Source: Streptosporangiaceae bacterium (GTDB taxonomy: Bacteria > Actinomycetota > Actinomycetes > Streptosporangiales > Streptosporangiaceae). Taken from it: a DNA stretch of 12,437 nt. Positions 5,993 through 12,437 of the stretch are shown here, one piece after another. A program made the translations under genes and the position numbers. The notes under the pieces are model-generated. The model was not told the DNA's origin, did not search any database, and worked only from the letters and a program-made list of their open reading frames with translations. The stretch covers positions 1 to 12,437 of the forward strand of contig JASHOI010000422.1 of the NCBI GenBank assembly GCA_030041195.1. The letters are read 5' to 3'. The number at the start of each line of letters is the position of its first letter. Position 1 is the first letter of the stretch.

Positions 5993-6538
5993 GTGACGGC
6001 GGACATCCAGCCAGTGCTTTACCTGGTGGCGTGCGGCGGGCCCCCGGCGGCGCAGCTTGACGATTTCGTCGGCTTCGCCCAGCAGCGGGGCTGGGACGTC
6101 TGCGTGATCGCGACTCCGGACGGCGCCAAGTTCCTCGACGCGGGGCGCCTGGCCGGGCTGACCGGGCATCCGGTCCGGTCGCAGTACAAGCAGCCAGACG
6201 AGCCGGACGTGCTGCCGCCCGCCGACGCGTTTGCTGTCGCCCCGGCCACGTTCAGCACGGTCAACAGGCTGGCGCTGGGCATCAGCGACACGCTGGCGCT
6301 GGGGCTGCTGAACGAGGGTCTCGGCGCCGGCCTGCCCATCATCGTGGTGCCATGGCCGAACGCGGCGCTGGCCCGGCACCCGGCGTTCCGGCGCAACGTC
6401 GGCCTGCTGCAGGACTGGGGCGTGCAAGTGATCTTCGACCCCGCCCGCGTTCCCGGCGCCAGCGGCGAACCGGCCGTCTTCCCCTGGGACGAGCTGCGAG
6501 CCGGGCTGGCCGGCCTCCGGCCACGAGGAGGTCCCTGA
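5993..6538 (+). CDS. Flavoprotein (PF02441, phosphopantothenoylcysteine decarboxylase-like)
   Basis: A 181-residue protein from GTG 5993. It begins with the first Rossmann-like strand VLYLVACGGPPAAQLDDFV, then WDVCVIATPDGAKFLD. The conserved flavin-binding stretch follows as DAFAVAPATFSTVNRLALGISDTLALGLLNEGLGAGLPIIVVPWPN, then HPAFRRNVGLLQDWGVQVIFDP. This is the HFCD/PPC-decarboxylase fold that binds FMN; relatives decarboxylate cysteinyl or peptide C-termini, but small actinobacterial forms like this are mostly uncharacterised. It is too short, and lacks the synthetase domain, to be the housekeeping CoaBC. The in-frame ATG at 5933 would add 20 residues that do not resemble the family, and GTG 5993 sits right after a -10-like tatggt. 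The class IV aminotransferase starts about 10 bases downstream, so the two are probably co-transcribed, perhaps acting on a common metabolite (inference). Confidence 0.85.
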   Translation: MTADIQPVLYLVACGGPPAAQLDDFVGFAQQRGWDVCVIATPDGAKFLDAGRLAGLTGHPVRSQYKQPDEPDVLPPADAFAVAPATFSTVNRLALGISDTLALGLLNEGLGAGLPIIVVPWPNAALARHPAFRRNVGLLQDWGVQVIFDPARVPGASGEPAVFPWDELRAGLAGLRPRGGP

Positions 6539-6548
6539 ACCCGCGCGG

Positions 6549-7325
6549 TTGACTACGGTGAGGATCGTGCTTCCGCGTACGGAGATCGACGGCCGGCCGC
6601 CGCGCGTCGAGGACCTGCTGACCCCAGCCCTGGTCAACTACGGCCACATCACGGTCATGCAGGTACGCGACCGTGCCGTGCGCGGGCTCGGCCTGCACCT
6701 GGACCGCCTGGACGCGGCCAACCGGGAGCTGTACGGTGCGGGGCTTGACGGCGAGCGGGTCCGGGACCGCATCCTCGGCGCGCTGGACGACACCGCCGAC
6801 GCCACCGTGCGGGTTACCGTGTTCCGGCGGGACACGGGCTCCGTGTCGGTGATGGTTACGGTGCGGCCGCCCGTTGACGCGCCGACCGTACCGCAGGCTC
6901 TGCAGTCCGTCGTCTACCAGCGGCCGGTGCCGCACATCAAGCACACCGGATCGTTCGGCCAGATCCACTACGGCCTCCGCGCGGAGCGCGAGGGCTATGA
7001 CGACGTCCTGCTGACCGACCGCGACGGGGTTGTGTCCGAGGCCGGCATCGCCAACGTCCTCTGCCACCTCGGCGGCACCTTTGCCTGGCCCGATGCGCCG
7101 GCTCTCCCCGGCATCACGATGCTCCTGCTCGACCGCGCCGGGCTCGGCGCCCGGCACCGCACGGTCCGGCGCGCCGACCTGCCGTCCTGCGACGCGGTCT
7201 TTCTCACGAACTCGAGCGGCGTTGCGCCCGTCGGCCGTGTCGACGACCAGGACATCCCGGGGAATCCCGAGATCATCAAGCAGGTGACCGGCCGCTACGC
7301 GTCGGTCCCGTGGGAGCCCATCTAG
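6549..7325 (+). CDS. Aminotransferase class IV family protein
   Basis: A 258-residue PLP enzyme of fold type IV (PF01063), the group holding branched-chain and D-amino-acid aminotransferases and aminodeoxychorismate lyase. Seen are LVNYGHITVMQVRDRAVRGLGLHL (strand and RGL.LHL signature), VPHIKHTGSFGQIH with Lys131 as likely PLP lysine, and GYDDVLLTDRDGVVSEAGIAN with Glu164 in the pyridine-nitrogen position. LPGITMLLLDRAG and FLTNSSGVAPV follow near the C-terminus. The sequence resembles a recurrent actinobacterial subgroup whose substrate is not established. Start choice is uncertain: TTG 6549 gives the length used here, GTG 6558 or GTG 6567 would remove 3 or 6 residues, and no well-spaced ribosome site is obvious apart from gaggagg inside the end of the preceding gene (6525-6531). 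The close spacing with the flavoprotein gene suggests one operon. It converges with the antiporter-subunit gene 51 bases on, with no strong terminator between. Confidence 0.87.
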   Translation: MTTVRIVLPRTEIDGRPPRVEDLLTPALVNYGHITVMQVRDRAVRGLGLHLDRLDAANRELYGAGLDGERVRDRILGALDDTADATVRVTVFRRDTGSVSVMVTVRPPVDAPTVPQALQSVVYQRPVPHIKHTGSFGQIHYGLRAEREGYDDVLLTDRDGVVSEAGIANVLCHLGGTFAWPDAPALPGITMLLLDRAGLGARHRTVRRADLPSCDAVFLTNSSGVAPVGRVDDQDIPGNPEIIKQVTGRYASVPWEPI

Positions 7326-7376
7326 CGCGGGTGGGCGAGCGGAAGGAGCTGACCGTTCAGGCCCTTCGACCGAGTC

Positions 7377-7859
7377 TCACTCCTGGGTGAGGAGGGCCTC
7401 GGCCGCGTCGGCTCCCTCACGGGTGCCGACCACGATCAGCGTGTCCCCGGCGGACAGCCGGAAGGCCGGCGCGGGGGAGGGGATGGGGTTCAGCCCGCGC
7501 AGGATCGCGACAACCGACGCCCCGGTCAGCGTCCGCAGCCGCGTGCTGCCGAGCGGCAGCCCGTTCCAGCGTGAGCCGGCCGACAGCGCAACGCGCTCGG
7601 CGACGAGGCCGAGTTCGGCCGCGCGCAGCAGCCGGGGATCGTCGTGCCCCGGCAGCAGCGCGTCGGTGAGCACCGCCGTCTCGTCCGCGGTCAGGTGCAG
7701 CGAGAACGCGCAGACGCCGGGGTCGTCACCGCGGTAGCCGTCCACGCTGCGCGAGCCGTTACGGTGCGCGACCACCGTCAGATGGTCACCGTCCGTCGTC
7801 TTGAAGCTGTACTGCAGGCCAATCCCCGGCAGATGTGTGATGCGGGTGCGCGGAGGCAC
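7377..7859 (-). CDS. Cation:proton antiporter regulatory subunit (TrkA-C domain, KhtT-like)
   Basis: A 160-residue cytosolic protein. The N-terminal part LPGIGLQYSFKTTDGDHLTVVAHRNGSRSVDGY with DDPGVCAFSLHLTADETAVLTDALL is the characteristic leader domain of antiporter regulatory subunits. The C-terminal half (about 75-158) is a TrkA-C/RCK_C domain (PF02080): LRAAELGLVAERVALSAGS, STRLRTLTGASVVAILR, and the closing FRLSAGDTLIVVGTREGADA. In Bacillus KhtT-type systems this subunit gates a membrane K+/H+ antiporter (KhtU), sensing pH or nucleotides such as c-di-AMP. GTG 7859 is preceded by aaggag on minus with good spacing. The antiporter gene normally follows directly, but here the next gene downstream is a converging aminotransferase, so the partner must be elsewhere or lost. 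Family call is strong; the partner is unknown. Confidence 0.88.
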   Translation of the reverse strand: MPPRTRITHLPGIGLQYSFKTTDGDHLTVVAHRNGSRSVDGYRGDDPGVCAFSLHLTADETAVLTDALLPGHDDPRLLRAAELGLVAERVALSAGSRWNGLPLGSTRLRTLTGASVVAILRGLNPIPSPAPAFRLSAGDTLIVVGTREGADAAEALLTQE

Positions 7860-8023
7860 TCACGGGCTCCTTTCCTCGCCTGGCGCGTGCTGCGCCCATC
7901 AAAGGCCGGGGGAGTGCCGCCCACCCGGCACCGGACGCCGCACGCGTCGGCGGGTCCTGCCTTGTGCGTAGCAGCCAGGCGAGAACCCGGCGTGTGCTCG
8001 CGGTGCAGTCCAGATGGAGGAAG

Positions 8024-8041
8024 CCCGCGAATGGCCGCGGG
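8024..8041 (-). terminator. Hairpin after the ECF41 sigma factor gene
   Basis: Six bases past the sigma factor stop on minus, cccgcg and cgcggg (8036-8041 with 8024-8029) form a perfect 6-bp GC stem with a six-base loop. There is no U-run, but placement directly after the stop suggests a terminator. It ends the two-gene epimerase/sigma transcript. Confidence 0.5.
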
Positions 8042-8047
8042 GAAGGG

Positions 8048-8977
8048 CTAGGGAGCTTCCGGCGCCTTGCGGGCCAGTTCCGAGCCGGAGCCGAGGTGAC
8101 GCAGTTTGTCCGGATTGGCCACGCAGCGGACGGCCTGCACCACGCCGTCGGCGATGTCCAGCGCGAACACGTTCACCACGTGCCCGTCGCGGTCGTAGGT
8201 GAGCGCGCCGGGCTGCCCGTTCGCCTCCACGATCTGGAAGCTGGTCTCCAGCTTCCCGAACCGGCGGAACAGCCCGGCGAGGAAGCGGGCAACCCGTTCC
8301 TGGCCGTGCAGCGGAGCCGCGACCGCCCGCGCCTTGCCGCCACCGTCCCCGTAGTACACGACGTCCGGGGCCAGCGCCCGCAGCAGCCCGTCCAGGTCGC
8401 CGCCGTCGGCCGCGGCGAAGAACCGCCGCGCTACCTCCTCGCGCTGCGCCCGCGACGCCTCGAAACGCGGCTTGCCCGCGTCCACGTGCCGCCGGGCCCG
8501 GGCCAGGATCTGCCGGGAATTGGCCACCGACGTGCCGATTATCTCGGCGATCTCCCTGTGCTCGTAGCCGAAGACCTCGTGCAGCAGGAACACGGCCCGC
8601 TCGGTCGGCGACAGGGACTCCAGCACCACAAGGAACGCCATCGACAGGGAATCGGCCATCTCCGCGTGCTCCTCGGGTCCGGGTCCGCTGAGGACCGGCT
8701 CGGGCAGCCAGGTGCCCGGGTAGGACTCCCGGCGCAGCCGAGCCGACCTCAGGTGGTTGAGCGCCAGCCGGGTGGCCGTGGTCGCGAGGTACGCCTTCGG
8801 CTCGCTCACCGGGGTCCCGCCGTGCAGGGCCTGGGCCAGCCGGGCGAACGCCTCCTGGACGATGTCCTCGGCGTCGGTGACGCTGCCGGTCATCCGGTAG
8901 GCGATGGAAAACAGCAGCGGGCGGTGCGCGGCGTAGCCGCCGTCGTCCGTTGCTGCTACTCCGCCGACTTGGCCCAT
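8048..8977 (-). CDS. ECF41-type RNA polymerase sigma factor (SigJ-like) with SnoaL-like C-terminal domain
   Basis: A 309-residue protein from ATG 8977. Sigma-70 region 2 covers about residues 17-85: HRPLLFSIAYRMTGSVTDAEDIVQEAF, then KAYLATTATRLALNHLRSARLRRE. The linker has WLPEP (90-94). Region 4 covers about 108-165: LSPTERAVFLLHEVFGYEHREIAEIIG, then NSRQILARAR. A C-terminal SnoaL-like domain (about 175-295) carries DGGGK (211-215) and NPDKLRHLG (288-296), hallmarks of ECF41 factors, in which this domain replaces an anti-sigma factor. The frame extends upstream to 9169, but that stretch is antisense-like and lies inside the epimerase gene. ATG 8977 fits the family N-terminus and overlaps the epimerase stop by 22 bases, implying translational coupling. 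It likely directs RNA polymerase to the promoter of its own operon (known for the group). The signal sensed is unknown. No piece is missing, so it should be functional. Confidence 0.93.
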   Translation of the reverse strand: MGQVGGVAATDDGGYAAHRPLLFSIAYRMTGSVTDAEDIVQEAFARLAQALHGGTPVSEPKAYLATTATRLALNHLRSARLRRESYPGTWLPEPVLSGPGPEEHAEMADSLSMAFLVVLESLSPTERAVFLLHEVFGYEHREIAEIIGTSVANSRQILARARRHVDAGKPRFEASRAQREEVARRFFAAADGGDLDGLLRALAPDVVYYGDGGGKARAVAAPLHGQERVARFLAGLFRRFGKLETSFQIVEANGQPGALTYDRDGHVVNVFALDIADGVVQAVRCVANPDKLRHLGSGSELARKAPEAP

Positions 8978-9891
8978 TCCGCGAACCCTTCCCGCCAGGA
9001 TGCGTAGTGCGGCGCCCAGCCGAGCTGCGCCTTCGCCTTCGCGTTCGATGATCCCCGGCCGACGGTCATCTGAGCGGTCAGGTACTCGCCGGCCACCTCG
9101 CGGCCGAGCTCGGCGGATATCTGCTGCGGCGCCGGGGCGCCCACGCAGCGAGCCAGGAACGGCACCCACTCCGACGCCGGAGCCGGCTCGTCGTCCACGA
9201 TGTTGTAGATCCCCGGCGCCCCGTGGGTCACCGCGGCGCGCGTCGCCGCGGCCGCGTCGGTGACCTCGCAGAACGACCAGATGCCCGCGCCGCCGCCGAT
9301 CACCGGGAACTTGCCCGCCCGCACCGCGGCGAGCGTGCCGTTCGACGAGCCGTGCCCGTAGAACAGGCCGTAACGCAGCACCAGCCCCTCCTGGGCGGCG
9401 CCAGGGACGGTCTCGTCGACGTGCCTTATCGCCGCGAGCGTCTTGCTGGCCGAGGCGGGCGGGTCCGGGTTGAGCGGGTCGTCCTCGGTCTTGACCAGCG
9501 TTCCGGTGTACTCGTTCGTGAAGCCGGTGAAGCTCTGCGCGATGAACCGGCGGGTTCCGGCCAGCCGCGCCGCCTCCAGCAGGTAGTCCAGTCCCCGGGT
9601 GCGCAGCTCGTTGGTGACCGCGAACTCCTCATCGAACCTGCGGAAGTCCTTCGTGGCGCCGAGCGAGGTCATCTGGTGCGCGATCACCTCCGGCTCCGCT
9701 TTCTGCACCGCTGCCAGCACCGAGTTCCGGTCCAGCCCGTCCATCACGATCGGGACGGCGCCCGCGGCCGCCAGTTCCGCCGATTTGTCCGCCGACCTGG
9801 TGCTGGCGGTGACCTCGTGACCGTCCGCGACCAGGGCCGGGATCAGCTGCCGGCCGATCGCGCCGGTGCCGCCCGCAACGAACACTCGCAT
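8956..9891 (-). CDS. NAD(P)-dependent epimerase/dehydratase-like oxidoreductase, partner of the ECF41 factor
   Basis: A 311-residue extended-SDR protein (PF01370) starting at ATG 9891, preceded on minus by aaggag with six bases spacing. The longer reading from 9945 passes through the ribosome site and is not supported. It has the Rossmann motif VAGGTGAIGRQLIPAL (residues 5-20), then RRFIAQSFTG, LRYGLFYGHG, the substrate-side FCEVTDAAAATRAAV, and GIYNIVDDEPAPASEWV, ending with AKAQLGWAPHYASWREGF. These are usual for NAD(P)-binding epimerases and nucleoside-sugar-type reductases; the true substrate is unknown. It is cytosolic. Its stop lies within the first codons of the sigma factor gene, so the two form one operon. 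ECF41 sigma factors are known to be genetically linked to carboxymuconolactone decarboxylases, oxidoreductases or epimerases and to drive their transcription, so this is the likely target gene. A matching promoter lies upstream. Confidence 0.92.
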   Translation of the reverse strand: MRVFVAGGTGAIGRQLIPALVADGHEVTASTRSADKSAELAAAGAVPIVMDGLDRNSVLAAVQKAEPEVIAHQMTSLGATKDFRRFDEEFAVTNELRTRGLDYLLEAARLAGTRRFIAQSFTGFTNEYTGTLVKTEDDPLNPDPPASASKTLAAIRHVDETVPGAAQEGLVLRYGLFYGHGSSNGTLAAVRAGKFPVIGGGAGIWSFCEVTDAAAATRAAVTHGAPGIYNIVDDEPAPASEWVPFLARCVGAPAPQQISAELGREVAGEYLTAQMTVGRGSSNAKAKAQLGWAPHYASWREGFAEWAKSAE

Positions 9892-9940
9892 GTCAAGCTC
9901 CTTGCCCAATGAGGTGTGGTAGATGCTTCCTGGGACATCA

Positions 9941-9967
9941 GACACAGCACCGGCCCGCCGCGTGACA
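9941..9967 (-). promoter_or_regulatory. Candidate ECF41 (SigJ-type) promoter of the epimerase-sigma operon
   Basis: On minus, tgtcacg (9967-9961) then 16 bases then tgtctg-like sequence starting at 9944 resembles the ECF41 consensus I recall, TGTCACA-N16-CGTC, with one mismatch in each element. It lies about 50 bases upstream of ATG 9891, leaving room for a leader with aaggag. The match is short, but its position in front of the predicted target gene is what autoregulation predicts. Confidence 0.55.
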
Positions 9968-10025
9968 CCTCGTGTGATCTGCTAGAAGCTCTGGCAGGGG
10001 CGCGCAACTCGGGAAGCGGGTGTAC

Positions 10026-12437
10026 ATGGCCGCGGGCGATGCGGACGGGGCCTGGTTCGTCGGGCGGCGTGACGAGCTGTCACGGCTGGCAGCCCTGGCC
10101 GCGGGCGTGTCCGGGGGCGTCGGCGGCGTCGTCCTGGTCGAGGGGGAGCAGGGCATCGGCAAGACGTCCCTGCTGCGCGCCGGACTGGCGGGCCCGGCCG
10201 TGGCCGGCTGCCGGCTGTTCTGGGCGGCCGCCGACGAGCTGTCGCAGCAGTTCCCGCTGCGGCTGATGCGGGAATGCCTTGGTGACGCCGTCGGCCCGGT
10301 GTGCCCGTCTGAACGGCCGGCGCTCGGCGGTGACCCGGTGGTGGCCGAGATGGAGCGGCTGCTGGCCGGCGTTGACCGGCTCTGCGCGGCGTCGCCCGTC
10401 GTGCTGGTGGCCGAGGACCTGCAGTGGGCCGACGAGGCGAGCGTGCTGATGTGGCACCAGCTGAGCCGGGCCGCCGGGCAGATGCCGCTGCTGCTGGCCG
10501 GTTCGGTGCGGGCCGGCTCGGGACGGGCGGACCTGGAGCGGCTGCGGTGGGGCGTGACGTCGCGGGGCGGCGCCGTGCTGACGCTGGGTGCGCTGCCGGA
10601 CGCGGACGTCGCCGCGCTTGTCGGCGGCCTGCTCGGCGGGGGCCAGGGCGGATGGCTCGGCGGGGACCAGGGCGGATGGCTCGGCGGGGGCCAGGGCGGA
10701 CGGCCTGGCGGGCGGTTGGGCCGCGGCTTGGCGGCGGTGACCGGCCAGGCGGGCGGCAACCCGCTGTACCTGCGCGAGCTTGCCTCGATCCTGCTCCGGG
10801 ACGGCAGGCTCGAGGAGCACGCGGGGGAGTGGGATCTGGTCCCCGGCCCGGCGGCCATCCCGGTTCCGGAGTCACTGGCGGCTGCGATCAATCACCGGCT
10901 CGCCGGGCTGGCCGCCGACGTCGTCGAGGCGCTGCGCTGGGCCGCGATCCTGGGGCCGGAGTTCACCGTGACCGACCTGTCGGCCGTGACCGGGCGGCTG
11001 CCCGGCGAGCTGATAGCTGTGGTCGACGCCGCGATGGCCGCGGGCGTTCTGACCGAGGCCGGCCCGCGGCTGGCATTCCGCCACGGGCTGATCCGCCAGG
11101 TGCTCTACGAGGGACTGCCGGAGGCGCTGCGGGCCGCGCTGCACCTGCAAGCCGCGCAGGCCCTCGCGACGGCCGGCGCGCCGCCGGAACGGGTGGCGGC
11201 GCAGCTCGTTCCGGCGGTTCCGGCGGGTTTGGCGGTTCCGGCGGGTTCGGCGGTCGGCGAGGAGAGCCCGCTGGCCGTGGCGGCCGGCACCGGCCCGCCC
11301 TGGGCGGTGAGCTGGCTGGCGGCGAACGCGCCCGCGCTGGCTTCCCGGGCCCCGCAGGTGGCCGTCTGCCTGCTGCAGGATGTGGTAGCCCGGCTTCCCG
11401 CCGGGGACCAGCACCGGCTGCCGCTGCAGGCCAGCCTCGTCAGGTCCGCGTTCCGGCTGGCCCGCGACGACGTGGTGGAGCGCAGCGCCGCCGAACTGCT
11501 CGCGGCGTCGGCCGGCGCCGACCCGGACCTCGCGGCCGAAGTGGGCTGGCTGGCCGGCTACGCCCTGCTGCGGACCCGGCGGCCCGCCGAGGCAGGGCAG
11601 ACCGTCGCGGCAGCGCTGGCCAGGCCGGAAAAGAGCGATCTGTGGGCAGGCCGGCTCGGCGGGCTGAGGGGCGTGACCCTGGTCGTGCTCGGCGAGCTGG
11701 CCGAGGCGGCGCGGACCGCGCAGTCGGCGCTGGGGTACGCCGACAAGGCCGGCGACCACATCGGCGTCGGCTACGCGCTGCACGCGATGTCGTTCGCCGC
11801 CATGCACCGCCGCGATGAGGCGGGCGCCGTGGCGCTCATCGGGCAGGCGCTGTCCGCGATCGGCGATGACCCGCAGGCCAGCGACATGCGGGTGATGATG
11901 CTGGCCAACAACACGTCGTGCCTGGTTGCGCTGGACCGGCCCGGCGAGGCGTTGTCAGCGGCCCGCGAGGCGGTGGTGCTGGCCGAGCAGCAGGCCACCA
12001 GCAGGCTGGCCGGTGCCCGGTTCGCGCTGGCGGACCTTTACTTCTCGGCCGGCCAGTGGGACGACGCGCTCGCGGAGCTCGAGCTCGCGGCCGGAACGGA
12101 GCGCCAGGACCACCGGCAGCTGCTCGTGCACGGCCTGATCGCCCTGATCGCCGCGCACCGCAACGACCTGCCCACCGCGCTGGAACAGCTGCGCGGCCTG
12201 CCGGACGGCCCGCTGCGCGAACCCGGGGCCGCCGGGCAGGCGACCCGCGGAGCACTGTTCTGGGATCTTGTGCTGCAGGCCAGGGCGCTGATCGCGGAGC
12301 AGGACAGCGGCCCGGCGGCGGCTGCGGCCGTGCTCGCGCCGTGCCTGGACCCCGCCGTCGCCGCGCAGATGCCCGGCCGGCTCGGATTGCTGCCGGCGCT
12401 GGTCCGGCTCTCCCTTGCGGCCGGCGACAGCGCGCTC
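10026..12437 (+). CDS. Large AAA ATPase regulator of LuxR/LAL (MalT-like) type, 3' end outside window
   Basis: Open for 804 codons from ATG 10026 to the window edge with no stop. The N-terminus reads FVGRRDELSRLAALA, then Walker A in VVLVEGEQGIGKTSLLRAG (Lys46, Thr47). Walker B lies in SPVVLVAEDLQWADEAS (residues 124-139), followed by LLLAGSVRAGSGR, LTLGALPDADVAALV, GNPLYLRELASILL, and AFRHGLIRQVLYEGLP. This is the STAND ATPase of LAL (large ATP-binding LuxR) regulators. The remaining part (about 400-804) is Ala/Leu-rich helical repeats, probably TPR-like. A C-terminal LuxR helix-turn-helix is expected beyond the window but not seen, so the DNA-binding role is inferred. The start is supported by gggaagcggg upstream; GTG 10020 is an in-frame alternative. 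It is divergent from the epimerase/ECF41 operon, with about 135 bases between starts. It holds two in-frame tandem repeats (see separate entries), in segments where this family varies. Confidence 0.88.
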   Translation, partial: MAAGDADGAWFVGRRDELSRLAALAAGVSGGVGGVVLVEGEQGIGKTSLLRAGLAGPAVAGCRLFWAAADELSQQFPLRLMRECLGDAVGPVCPSERPALGGDPVVAEMERLLAGVDRLCAASPVVLVAEDLQWADEASVLMWHQLSRAAGQMPLLLAGSVRAGSGRADLERLRWGVTSRGGAVLTLGALPDADVAALVGGLLGGGQGGWLGGDQGGWLGGGQGGRPGGRLGRGLAAVTGQAGGNPLYLRELASILLRDGRLEEHAGEWDLVPGPAAIPVPESLAAAINHRLAGLAADVVEALRWAAILGPEFTVTDLSAVTGRLPGELIAVVDAAMAAGVLTEAGPRLAFRHGLIRQVLYEGLPEALRAALHLQAAQALATAGAPPERVAAQLVPAVPAGLAVPAGSAVGEESPLAVAAGTGPPWAVSWLAANAPALASRAPQVAVCLLQDVVARLPAGDQHRLPLQASLVRSAFRLARDDVVERSAAELLAASAGADPDLAAEVGWLAGYALLRTRRPAEAGQTVAAALARPEKSDLWAGRLGGLRGVTLVVLGELAEAARTAQSALGYADKAGDHIGVGYALHAMSFAAMHRRDEAGAVALIGQALSAIGDDPQASDMRVMMLANNTSCLVALDRPGEALSAAREAVVLAEQQATSRLAGARFALADLYFSAGQWDDALAELELAAGTERQDHRQLLVHGLIALIAAHRNDLPTALEQLRGLPDGPLREPGAAGQATRGALFWDLVLQARALIAEQDSGPAAAAAVLAPCLDPAVAAQMPGRLGLLPALVRLSLAAGDSAL
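10629..10700 (+). repeat. In-frame 24-bp tandem repeat, three units, coding LLGGxQGG-type octapeptides
   Basis: Three 24-base units, 10629-10652, 10653-10676 and 10677-10700, encode LLGGGQGG, WLGGDQGG and WLGGGQGG (residues 202-225) inside the LAL ATPase, followed by a degenerate RPGGRLGRG. The units differ at only a few bases, so the expansion looks recent. The length is a multiple of three, so copy-number change would not break the frame. It lies in a linker between ATPase core blocks. Confidence 0.85.
11213..11248 (+). repeat. In-frame 18-bp tandem repeat coding AVPAGL/AVPAGS
   Basis: Two 18-base units (11213-11230 and 11231-11248) are identical except for the last base, with a partial third copy after them. 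They encode AVPAGL and AVPAGS (residues 397-408) in the linker between the ATPase module and the helical-repeat region. The low-complexity Pro/Ala/Gly product suggests a flexible hinge. Confidence 0.75.

Noticed and set aside
7875..7983. Inverted repeat ctcgcctggc ... gccaggcgag, 10-bp arms about 89 bases apart
   Set aside because: In GC-rich DNA a 10-bp match at this distance is easily chance, and no element boundary or gene disruption accompanies it.
7964..9007. 347-residue plus-strand frame
   Set aside because: Antisense of the ECF41 sigma factor; no recognisable motifs.
8978..9169. Longer N-terminus for the ECF41 sigma factor
   Set aside because: The extension lies inside the epimerase coding frame and is Arg-rich; sigma family members begin near ATG 8977.
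9223..9912. 229-residue plus-strand frame
   Set aside because: Antisense of the epimerase gene.
10629..10700. CRISPR-like array from the periodic repeats
   Set aside because: The units are directly abutting with no spacers and lie in frame within a coding sequence.
10424..11818. 464-residue plus-strand frame, the longest in its region
   Set aside because: It is a different frame of the same strand as the LAL ATPase; its Arg/Gly/Ala-rich translation has no motifs, while the true frame has Walker A, Walker B and NPLYLREL.

Overview
The window is very GC-rich DNA with a strong GC bias at third codon positions. It encodes a mycothiol-dependent-type enzyme (MDMPI family), an F420/NADP-oxidoreductase-like protein, an ECF41-type sigma factor and a large LuxR/LAL-type ATPase regulator. 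Together these point to a high-GC actinomycete; the genus cannot be fixed from the sequence. I see no tRNA, rRNA, CRISPR array, plasmid origin or intact transposase.

Left part (1 to about 4550) is a mosaic of decayed genes around two intact ones. On the minus strand, the C-terminal half of a D-2-hydroxyacid dehydrogenase (1-530, running off the window) is joined out of frame to an alpha/beta hydrolase that has lost both ends (about 600-1061). An intact Rossmann-fold F420/NADP-oxidoreductase-like gene follows on plus (1230-1865). Next come the C-terminal stub of a GNAT acetyltransferase (1934-2128, minus), cut off beside a repeat block with a long hairpin (2131-2190), an intact 14-helix-type MFS exporter (minus, from 2289), and an aldehyde dehydrogenase remnant with an internal deletion (4141-4550, plus).

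Middle part (4493-7859) holds ordinary intact genes: an MDMPI-family mycothiol-dependent enzyme (minus); a small lysozyme-like TIM-barrel protein of a type common in actinobacteria and actinophages (minus); and, divergent from it, a flavoprotein (PF02441) followed closely by a class IV aminotransferase (plus, likely one transcript). A KhtT-like antiporter regulatory subunit (minus) has no antiporter beside it.

Right part (8048-12437) is a regulatory locus. An NAD(P)-binding epimerase-like gene and an ECF41 sigma factor overlap by 22 bases on minus, preceded by a candidate ECF41 promoter. Divergent from them is a large LAL-type AAA ATPase regulator, open to the window end, which carries an in-frame 24-bp tandem repeat. 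The epimerase/ECF41 pair follows the known linkage of ECF41 factors with oxidoreductases, epimerases or carboxymuconolactone decarboxylases, and is probably self-activating.

I found no convincing new multi-gene system. The most notable items are the repeat/hairpin block beside the GNAT stub, the chimeric pseudogene at the left edge, the ECF41 promoter candidate, the leaderless-looking flavoprotein start and the recent-looking coding repeats in the ATPase.
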